Shown: one piece after another, positions 51,601 to 62,700 of the stretch
Numbering within the stretch: the first letter of the stretch is position 1
How the letters are laid out: each line of letters begins with the position of its first letter
Assembly (NCBI GenBank): GCA_037893225.1
Contig: JAZGUH010000360.1
Location: forward strand, 310,001 to 374,000
Direction of reading: 5' to 3'
Source of the DNA: Hippasteria phrygiana
Taxonomy: Eukaryota; Echinodermata; Asteroidea; Valvatida; Goniasteridae
DNA length: 64,000 bases
Translations under genes and position numbers: made by a program
Notes under the pieces: generated by a model
Seen by the model: only the letters and a program-made list of their open reading frames with translations
Database searches by the model: none
Told to the model about the DNA's origin: nothing

Positions 51601-53696
51601 CATGTCAAAATTACTGTATTTGGTTTATATTTCATGCAATTATGAATGAGTAAAGCAAGTCATACCCTAGGGAATTTGACAGGCATGGAGCAATAAATAG
51701 AAGGTAATATGCACACAGATGTTGGCCGAAAAGAAAATAAACATTGCGAGGTTTGAATTTTCTCCACAAGTGTTAACTCTACGAAGCCGCCGATAATTGC
51801 AACATGTAGCGCCAGATCTAAGCTATCCATACATGTCAAAATTACTGAATTTGGTTGATATTTCATGCAATTATGAATGAGTAAAGCAAGTCCATACCCC
51901 AGGGAATTTGACATGCATGGAGCAATAAATAGACGGTAACATGTACACAGATGTTGGCCGGAAAGAAAATAAACATTGCGAGGTTTGAATTTTCTCCTCA
52001 AGTTTTAACTCTAGGAAGCCGCGAATGATTGCAACATGTAGCGCCAGATCTAAGCTATCCATACATGTCAAAATTACTGTATTTGGTTGATATTTAATGC
52101 AATTATGAATGAGTAGAGCAAGTCATACCCTAGGGAATTTGACAGGCATGGAGCAATAAATAGAAGGTAATATGCACACAGATGTTGGCCGGAAAGAAAA
52201 TAAACATTGCGAGGTTTGAATTTTCTCCACAAGTTTTAACTCTAAGAAGCCGCCGATAATTGCAACATGTAGCGCCAGATCTAAGCTATCCATACATGTC
52301 AAAATTACTGAATTTGGTTGATATTTCATGCAATTATGAATGAGTAAAGCAACTCCATACCCCAGGTAATTTGACATGCATGGAGCAATAAATAGAAGGT
52401 AATATGCACACAGATGTTGGCCGGAAAGAAAATAGACATTGCGAGTTTTGAATTTTCTCCACAAGTTTTAACTCTAGGAAGCCGCCGATAATTGCAACAT
52501 GTAGCGCCAGATCTAAGCTATCCATACATGTCAAAATTACTGTATTTGGTTTATATTTCATGCAATTATGAATGAGTAAAGCAAGTCATACCCTAGGGAA
52601 TTTGACAGGCATGGAGCAATAAATAGAAGGTAATATGCACACAGATGTTGGCCGGAAAGAAAATAAACATTGCGAGGTTTGAATTTTCTCCACAAGTGTT
52701 AACTCTACGAAGCCGCCGATAATTGCAACATGTAGCGCCAGATCTAAGCTATCCATACATGTCAAAATTACTGAATTTGGTTGATATTTCATGCAATTAT
52801 GAATGAGTAAAGCAAGTCCATACCCCAGGGAATTTGACATGCATGGAGCAATAAATAGACGGTAACATGTACACAGATGTTGGCCGGAAAGAAAATAAAC
52901 ATTGCGAGGTTTGAATTTTCTCCACAAGTTTTAACTCTAAGAAGCCGCCGGTGATTGCAACATGTAGCGCCAGATCTAAGCTATCCATACATGTCAAAAT
53001 TACTGTATTTGGTTTATATTTCAGGCAATTATGAATGAGTAAAGCAAGTCATACCCTAGGGAATTTGACAGGCATGGAGCAATAAATAGAAGGTAATATG
53101 CACACAGATGTTGGCCGGAAAGAAAATAAACATTGCGAGGTTTGAATTTTCTCCACAAGTGTTAACTCTAAGAAGCCGCCGATAATTGCAACATGTAGCG
53201 CCAGATCTAAGCTATCCATACATGTCAAAATTACTGTATTTGGTTTATATTTCATGCAATTATGAATGAGTAAAGCAAGTCCATACCCCAGGGAATTTGA
53301 CATGCATGGAGCAATAAATAGACGGTAACATGTACACAGATGTTGGCCGGAAAGAAAATAAACATTGCGAGGTTTGAATTTTCTCCTCAAGTTTTAACTC
53401 TAGGAAGCCGCGAATGATTGCAACATGTAGCGCCAGATCTAAGCTATCCATACATGTCAAAATTACTGTATTTGGTTTATATTTCATGCAATTATGAATG
53501 AGTAAAGCAAGTCATACCCTAGGGAATTTGACAGGCATGGAGCAATAAATAGAAGGTAATATGCACACAGATGTTGGCCGGAAAGAAAATAAACATTGCC
53601 AGGTTTGAATTTTCTCCACAAGTGTTAACTCTAAGAAGCCGCCGATAATTGCAACATGTAGCGCCAGATCTAAGCTATCCATACATGTCAAAATTA
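48607..53696. repeat. 22-monomer duplicated block, copy 2
   Basis: Repeats 42128-47217 with the same internal order and markers. Homology appears to start within the first monomer (48607 has a T4/T13 head, 42128 an A4/G13 head) and to end in the next unit, where 53697 is e but 47218 is a. Breakpoints therefore lie near 48.63 and 53.73 kb. Confidence 0.93.
50226..51613. repeat. Tandem duplication of a 694-bp trimer, copy 2
   Basis: 50226-50919 and 50920-51613 repeat the trimer pair of 43747-45134 with the same ctaggaatcc, cattccgagg and gcgagttttg markers. Confidence 0.92.
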
Positions 53697-54158
53697 CTGA
53701 ATTTGGTTGATATTTCATGCAATTATGAATGAGTAAAGCAAGTCATACCCCAGGGAATTTGACATGCATGGAGCAATAAATAGACGGTAATATGCACACA
53801 GATGTTGGCCGGAAAGAAAATAAACATTGCGAGGTTTGAATTTTCTCCACAAGTTTTAACTCTAGGAAGCCGCCGATGATTGCAACATGTAGCGCCAGAT
53901 CTAAGCTATCCATACATGTCAAAATTACTGTATTTGGTTTATATTTCATGCAATTATGAATGAGTAAAGCAAGTCATACCCTAGGGAATTTGACAGGCAT
54001 GGAGCAATAAATAGAAGGTAATATGCACACAGATGTTGGCCGGAAAGAAAATAAACATTGCGAGGTTTGAATTTTCTCCACAAGTGTTAACTCTAAGAAG
54101 CCGCCGATAATTGCAACATGTAGCGCCAGATCTAAGCTATCCATACATGTCAAAATTA
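53697..54158. repeat. Two linking monomers e d
   Basis: Starts 53697 and 53928. With the following c d they read e d c d, as at 48376-49299 (offset 5321) and 57627-58550. They join the 22-monomer block to the pentamer HOR. Confidence 0.85.
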
Positions 54159-57100
54159 CTGAATTTGGTTGATATTTCATGCAATTATGAATGAGTAAAG
54201 CAAGTCATACCCTAGGGAATTTGACATGCATGGAGCAATAAATAGACGGTAATATGCACACAGATGTTGGCCGGAAAGAAAATAAACATTGCGAGGTTTG
54301 AATTTTCTCCACAAGTTTTAACTCTAAGAAGCCGCCGATGATTGCAACATGTAGCGCCAGATCTAAGCTATCCATACATGTCAAAATTACTGTATTTGGT
54401 TTATATTTCATGCAATTATGAATGAGTAAAGCAAGTCATACCCTAGGGAATTTGACAGGCATGGAGCAATAAATAGAAGGTAATATGCACACAGATGTTG
54501 GCCGGAAAGAAAATAAACATTGCGAGGTTTGAATTTTCTCCACAAGTGTTAACTCTAAGAAGCCGCCGATAATTGCAACATGTAGCGCCAGATCTAAGCT
54601 ATCCATACATGTCAAAATTACTGAATTTGGTTGATATTTCATGCAATTATGAATGAGTAAAGCAAGTCATACCCCAGGGAATTTGACATGCATGGAGCAA
54701 TAAATAGACGGTAATATGCACACAGATGTTGGCCGGAAAGAAAATAAACATTGCGAGGTTTGAATTTTCTCCACAAGTTTTAACTCTAGGAAGCCGCCGA
54801 TGATTGCAACATGTAGCGCCAGATCTAAGCTATCCATACATGTCAAAATTACTGTATTTGGTTGATTTTTCATGCAATTATGAATGAGTAAAGCAAGTCC
54901 ATACCCCAGGGAATTTGACATGCATGGAGCAATAAATAGACGGTAACATGTACACAGATGTTGGCCGGAAAGAAAATAAACATTGCGAGGTTTGAATTTT
55001 CTCCACAAGTTTTAACTCTAGGAATCCGCCGATGATTGCAACATGTAGCGCCAGATCTAAGCTATCCATACATGTCAAAATTACTGTATTTGGTTGATAT
55101 TTCATGCAATTATGAATGAGTAGAGCAAGTCATACCCCAGGGAATTTGACATGCATGGAGCAATAAATAGAAGGTAATATGCACACAGATGTTGGCCGGA
55201 AAGAAAATAAACATTGCGAGGTTTGAATTTTCTCCACAAGTGTTAACTCTAAGAAGCCGCCGATAATTGCAACATGTAGCGCCAGATCTAAGCTATCCAT
55301 ACATGTCAAAATTACTGAATTTGGTTGATATTTCATGCAATTATGAATGAGTAAAGCAAGTCATACCCTAGGGAATTTGACATGCATGGAGCAATAAATA
55401 GACGGTAATATGCACACAGATGTTGGCCGGAAAGAAAATAAACATTGCGAGGTTTGAATTTTCTCCACAAGTTTTAACTCTAAGAAGCCGCCGATGATTG
55501 CAACATGTAGCGCCAGATCTAAGCTATCCATACATGTCAAAATTACTGTATTTGGTTTATATTTCATGCAATTATGAATGAGTAAAGCAAGTCATACCCT
55601 AGGGAATTTGACAGGCATGGAGCAATAAATAGAAGGTAATATGCACACAGATGTTGGCCGGAAAGAAAATAAACATTGCGAGGTTTGAATTTTCTCCACA
55701 AGTGTTAACTCTAAGAAGCCGCCGATAATTGCAACATGTAGCGCCAGATCTAAGCTATCCATACATGTCAAAATTACTGAATTTGGTTGATATTTCATGC
55801 AATTATGAATGAGTAAAGCAAGTCATACCCCAGGGAATTTGACATGCATGGAGCAATAAATAGACGGTAATATGCACACAGATGTTGGCCGGAAAGAAAA
55901 TAAACATTGCGAGGTTTGAATTTTCTCCACAAGTTTTAACTCTAGGAAGCCGCCGATGATTGCAACATGTAGCGCCAGATCTAAGCTATCCATACATGTC
56001 AAAATTACTGTATTTGGTTGATTTTTCATGCAATTATGAATGAGTAAAGCAAGTCCATACCCCAGGGAATTTGACATGCATGGAGCAATAAATAGACGGT
56101 AACATGTACACAGATGTTGGCCGGAAAGAAAATAAACATTGCGAGGTTTGAATTTTCTCCACAAGTTTTAACTCTAGGAAGCCGCCGATGATTGCAACAT
56201 GTAGCGCCAGATCTAAGCTATCCATACATGTCAAAATTACTGTATTTGGTTTATATTTCATGCAATTATGAATGAGTAAAGCAAGTCATACCCTAGGGAA
56301 TTTGACAGGCATGGAGCAATAAATAGAAGGTAATATGCACACAGATGTTGGCCGGAAAGAAAATAAACATTGCGAGGTTTGAATTTTCTCCACAAGTGTT
56401 AACTCTAAGAAGCCGCCGATAATTGCAACATGTAGCGCCAGATCTAAGCTATCCATACATGTCAAAATTACTGAATTTGGTTGATATTTCATGCAATTAT
56501 GAATGAGTAAAGCAAGTCATACCCTAGGGAATTTGACATGCATGGAGCAATAAATAGACGGTAATATGCACACAGATGTTGGCCGGAAAGAAAATAAACA
56601 TTGCGAGGTTTGAATTTTCTCCACAAGTTTTAACTCTAAGAAGCCGCCGATGATTGCAACATGTAGCGCCAGATCTAAGCTATCCATACATGTCAAAATT
56701 ACTGTATTTGGTTTATATTTCATGCAATTATGAATGAGTAAAGCAAGTCATACCCTAGGGAATTTGACAGGCATGGAGCAATAAATAGAAGGTAATATGC
56801 ACACAGATGTTGGCCGGAAAGAAAATAAACATTGCGAGGTTTGAATTTTCTCCACAAGTGTTAACTCTAAGAAGCCGCCGATAATTGCAACATGTAGCGC
56901 CAGATCTAAGCTATCCATACATGTCAAAATTACTGAATTTGGTTGATATTTCATGCAATTATGAATGAGTAAAGCAAGTCATACCCCAGGGAATTTGACA
57001 TGCATGGAGCAATAAATAGACGGTAATATGCACACAGATGTTGGCCGGAAAGAAAATAAACATTGCGAGGTTTGAATTTTCTCCACAAGTTTTAACTCTA

Positions 57101-57626
57101 GGAAGCCGCCGATGATTGCAACATGTAGCGCCAGATCTAAGCTATCCATACATGTCAAAATTACTGTATTTGGTTGATTTTTCATGCAATTATGAATGAG
57201 TAAAGCAAGTCCATACCCCAGGGAATTTGACATGCATGGAGCAATAAATAGACGGTAACATGTACACAGATGTTGGCCGGAAAGAAAATAAACATTGCGA
57301 GGTTTGAATTTTCTCCACAAGTTTTAACTCTAGGAATCCGCCGATGATTGCAACATGTAGCGCCAGATCTAAGCTATCCATACATGTCAAAATTACTGTA
57401 TTTGGTTGATATTTCATGCAATTATGAATGAGTAGAGCAAGTCATACCCCAGGGAATTTGACATGCATGGAGCAATAAATAGAAGGTAATATGCACACAG
57501 ATGTTGGCCGGAAAGAAAATAAACATTGCGAGGTTTGAATTTTCTCCACAAGTGTTAACTCTAAGAAGCCGCCGATAATTGCAACATGTAGCGCCAGATC
57601 TAAGCTATCCATACATGTCAAAATTA
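54159..57626. repeat. Pentamer HOR c-d-e-a^-y, three copies of 1156 bp
   Basis: Units 54159-55314, 55315-56470 and 56471-57626. The middle unit ends in a d monomer in place of y, and its a^ has ctaggaagcc rather than ctaggaatcc; the outer two agree. Each unit holds one 232-bp and four 231-bp monomers. Confidence 0.92.
57164..57626. repeat. Reference dimer, subtypes a^ (232 bp) and y (231 bp)
   Basis: Monomer a^ (57164-57395) has ttgatttttcatg (T16), an a-type middle (taacatgtacac) and an e-like tail with G170, T174 (ctaggaatcc) and G183. Monomer y (57396-57626) has T4 with G13, G40, no extra C, T70, A90 and G160. The pair recurs at 47913-48375 and 54852-55314. At 56008 an a^ with ordinary ctaggaagcc is followed by d instead of y. 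Confidence 0.88.
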
Positions 57627-59705
57627 CTGAATTTGGTTGATATTTCATGCAATTATGAATGAGTAAAGCAAGTCATACCCCAGGGAATTTGACATGCATG
57701 GAGCAATAAATAGACGGTAATATGCACACAGATGTTGGCCGGAAAGAAAATAAACATTGCGAGGTTTGAATTTTCTCCACAAGTTTTAACTCTAGGAAGC
57801 CGCCGATGATTGCAACATGTAGCGCCAGATCTAAGCTATCCATACATGTCAAAATTACTGTATTTGGTTTATATTTCATGCAATTATGAATGAGTAAAGC
57901 AAGTCATACCCTAGGGAATTTGACAGGCATGGAGCAATAAATAGAAGGTAATATGCACACAGATGTTGGCCGGAAAGAAAATAAACATTGCGAGGTTTGA
58001 ATTTTCTCCACAAGTGTTAACTCTAAGAAGCCGCCGATAATTGCAACATGTAGCGCCAGATCTAAGCTATCCATACATGTCAAAATTACTGAATTTGGTT
58101 GATATTTCATGCAATTATGAATGAGTAAAGCAAGTCATACCCTAGGGAATTTGACATGCATGGAGCAATAAATAGACGGTAATATGCACACAGATGTTGG
58201 CCGGAAAGAAAATAAACATTGCGAGGTTTGAATTTTCTCCACAAGTTTTAACTCTAAGAAGCCGCCGATGATTGCAACATGTAGCGCCAGATCTAAGCTA
58301 TCCATACATGTCAAAATTACTGTATTTGGTTTATATTTCATGCAATTATGAATGAGTAAAGCAAGTCATACCCTAGGGAATTTGACAGGCATGGAGCAAT
58401 AAATAGAAGGTAATATGCACACAGATGTTGGCCGGAAAGAAAATAAACATTGCGAGGTTTGAATTTTCTCCACAAGTGTTAACTCTAAGAAGCCGCCGAT
58501 AATTGCAACATGTAGCGCCAGATCTAAGCTATCCATACATGTCAAAATTACTGAATTTGGTTGATATTTCATGCAATTATGAATGAGTAAAGCAAGTCAT
58601 ACCCCAGGGAATTTGACATGCATGGAGCAATAAATAGACGGTAATATGCACACAGATGTTGGCCGGAAAGAAAATAAACATTGCGAGGTTTGAATTTTCT
58701 CCACAAGTGTTAACTCTAAGAAGCCGCCGATAATTGCAACATGTAGCGCCAGATCTAAGCTATCCATACATGTCAAAATTACTGAATTTGGTTGATATTT
58801 CATGCAATTATGAATGAGTAAAGCAAGTCATACCCCAGGGAATTTGACATGCATGGAGCAATAAATAGACGGTAATATGCACACAGATGTTGGCCGGAAA
58901 GAAAATAAACATTGCGAGGTTTGAATTTTCTCCACAAGTTTTAACTCTAGGAAGCCGCCGATGATTGCAACATGTAGCGCCAGATCTAAGCTATCCATAC
59001 ATGTCAAAATTACTGTATTTGGTTTATATTTCATGCAATTATGAATGAGTAAAGCAAGTCATACCCTAGGGAATTTGACAGGCATGGAGCAATAAATAGA
59101 AGGTAATATGCACACAGATGTTGGCCGGAAAGAAAATAAACATTGCGAGGTTTGAATTTTCTCCACAAGTGTTAACTCTAAGAAGCCGCCGATAATTGCA
59201 ACATGTAGCGCCAGATCTAAGCTATCCATACATGTCAAAATTACTGAATTTGGTTGATATTTCATGCAATTATGAATGAGTAAAGCAAGTCATACCCTAG
59301 GGAATTTGACATGCATGGAGCAATAAATAGACGGTAATATGCACACAGATGTTGGCCGGAAAGAAAATAAACATTGCGAGGTTTGAATTTTCTCCACAAG
59401 TTTTAACTCTAAGAAGCCGCCGATGATTGCAACATGTAGCGCCAGATCTAAGCTATCCATACATGTCAAAATTACTGTATTTGGTTTATATTTCATGCAA
59501 TTATGAATGAGTAAAGCAAGTCATACCCTAGGGAATTTGACAGGCATGGAGCAATAAATAGAAGGTAATATGCACACAGATGTTGGCCGGAAAGAAAATA
59601 AACATTGCGAGGTTTGAATTTTCTCCACAAGTTTTAACTCTAGGAAGCCGCCGATGATTGCAACATGTAGCGCCAGATCTAAGCTATCCATACATGTCAA
59701 AATTA
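57627..59705. repeat. e-d-c-d blocks 1155 bp apart, 231-bp monomers only
   Basis: e d c d (57627-58550), then an e/b-like mosaic at 58551 (C56, C90, but G160, A170, A183), then e d c d-variant (58782-59705). Together with the y monomer at 57396 these are ten consecutive 231-bp units, the longest run without the extra C. Confidence 0.88.
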
Positions 59706-62700
59706 CTGTATTTGGTTTATATTTCATGCAATTATGAATGAGTAGAGCAAGTCCATACCCCAGGGAATTTGACAGGCATGGAGCAATAAGTAGAAGGTAA
59801 TATGCACACAGATGTTGGCCGGAAAGAAAATAAACATTGCGAGGTTTGAATTTTCTCCACAAGTGTTAACTCTAAGAAGCCGCCGATAATTGCAACATGT
59901 AGCGCCAGATCTAAGCTATCCATACATGTCAAAATTACTGAATTTGGTTGATATTTCATGCAATTATGAATTAGTAAAGCAAGTCCATACCCCAGGGAAT
60001 TTGACATGCATGGAGCAATAAATAGAAGGTAATATGCACACAGATGTTGGCCGGAAAGAAAATAAACATTGCGAGGTTTGAATTTTCTCCACAAGTGTTA
60101 ACTCTAAGAAGCCGCCGATAATTGCAACATGTAGCGCCAGATCTAAGCTATCCATACATGTCAAAATTACTGAATTTGGTTGATATTTCATGCAATTATG
60201 AATGAGTAAAGCAAGTCATACCCCAGGGAATTTGACATGCATGGAGCAATAAATAGACGGTAATATGCACACAGATGTTGGCCGGAAAGAAAATAAACAT
60301 TGCGAGGTTTGAATTTTCTCCACAAGTTTTAACTCTAGGAAGCCGCCGATGATTGCAACATGTAGCGCCAGATCTAAGCTATCCATACATGTCAAAATTA
60401 CTGTATTTGGTTTATATTTCATGCAATTATGAATGAGTAAAGCAAGTCATACCCTAGGGAATTTGACAGGCATGGAGCAATAAATAGAAGGTAATATGCA
60501 CACAGATGTTGGCCGGAAAGAAAATAAACATTGCGAGGTTTGAATTTTCTCCACAAGTGTTAACTCTAAGAAGCCGCCGATAATTGCAACATGTAGCGCC
60601 AGATCTAAGCTATCCATACATGTCAAAATTACTGAATTTGGTTGATATTTCATGCAATTATGAATTAGTAAAGCAAGTCCATACCCCAGGGAATTTGACA
60701 TGCATGGAGCAATAAATAGAAGGTAATATGCACACAGATGTTGGCCGGAAAGAAAATAAACATTGCGAGGTTTGAATTTTCTCCACAAGTGTTAACTCTA
60801 GGAAGCCGCCGATGATTGCAACATGTAGCGCCAGATCTAAGCTATCCATACATGTCAAAATTACTGTATTTGGTTTATATTTCATGCAATTATGAATGAG
60901 TAAAGCAAGTCATACCCTAGGGAATTTGACAGGCATGGAGCAATAAATAGAAGGTAATATGCACACAGATGTTGGCCGGAAAGAAAATAAACATTGCGAG
61001 GTTTGAATTTTCTCCACAAGTGTTAACTCTAAGAAGCCGCCGATAATTGCAACATGTAGCGCCAGATCTAAGCTATCCATACATGTCAAAATTACTGAAT
61101 TTGGTTGATATTTCATGCAATTATGAATTAGTAAAGCAAGTCCATACCCCAGGGAATTTGACATGCATGGAGCAATAAATAGAAGGTAATATGCACACAG
61201 ATGTTGGCCGGAAAGAAAATAAACATTGCGAGGTTTGAATTTTCTCCACAAGTGTTAACTCTAAGAAGCCGCCGATAATTGCAACATGTAGCGCCAGATC
61301 TAAGCTATCCATACATGTCAAAATTACTGAATTTGGTTGATATTTCATGCAATTATGAATGAGTAAAGCAAGTCATACCCCAGGGAATTTGACATGCATG
61401 GAGCAATAAATAGACGGTAATATGCACACAGATGTTGGCCGGAAAGAAAATAAACATTGCGAGGTTTGAATTTTCTCCACAAGTTTTAACTCTAAGAAGC
61501 CGCCGATGATTGCAACATGTAGCGCCAGATCTAAGCTATCCATACATGTCAAAATTACTGTATTTGGTTTATATTTCATGCAATTATGAATGAGTAAAGC
61601 AAGTCATACCCTAGGGAATTTGACAGGCATGGAGCAATAAATAGAAGGTAATATGCACACAGATGTTGGCCGGAAAGAAAATAAACATTGCGAGGTTTGA
61701 ATTTTCTCCACAAGTGTTAACTCTAAGAAGCCGCCGATAATTGCAACATGTAGCGCCAGATCTAAGCTATCCATACATGTCAAAATTACTGAATTTGGTT
61801 GATATTTCATGCAATTATGAATGAGTAAAGCAAGTCATACCCCAGGGAATTTGACATGCATGGAGCAATAAATAGACGGTAATATGCACACAGATGTTGG
61901 CCGGAAAGAAAATAAACATTGCGAGGTTTGAATTTTCTCCACAAGTTTTAACTCTAGGAAGCCGCCGATGATTGCAACATGTAGCGCCAGATCTAAGCTA
62001 TCCATACATGTCAAAATTACTGTATTTGGTTTATATTTCATGCAATTATGAATGAGTAGAGCAAGTCCATACCCCAGGGAATTTGACAGGCATGGAGCAA
62101 TAAGTAGAAGGTAATATGCACACAGATGTTGGCCGGAAAGAAAATAAACATTGCGAGGTTTGAATTTTCTCCACAAGTGTTAACTCTAAGAAGCCGCCGA
62201 TAATTGCAACATGTAGCGCCAGATCTAAGCTATCCATACATGTCAAAATTACTGAATTTGGTTGATATTTCATGCAATTATGAATTAGTAAAGCAAGTCC
62301 ATACCCCAGGGAATTTGACATGCATGGAGCAATAAATAGAAGGTAATATGCACACAGATGTTGGCCGGAAAGAAAATAAACATTGCGAGGTTTGAATTTT
62401 CTCCACAAGTGTTAACTCTAAGAAGCCGCCGATAATTGCAACATGTAGCGCCAGATCTAAGCTATCCATACATGTCAAAATTACTGAATTTGGTTGATAT
62501 TTCATGCAATTATGAATGAGTAAAGCAAGTCCATACCCCAGGGAATTTGACATGCATGGAGCAATAAATAGACGGTAACATGTACACAGATGTTGGCCGG
62601 AAAGAAAATAAACATTGCGAGGTTTGAATTTTCTCCACAAGTTTTAACTCTAAGAAGCCGCCGATAATTGCAACATGTAGCGCCAGATCTAAGCTATCCA

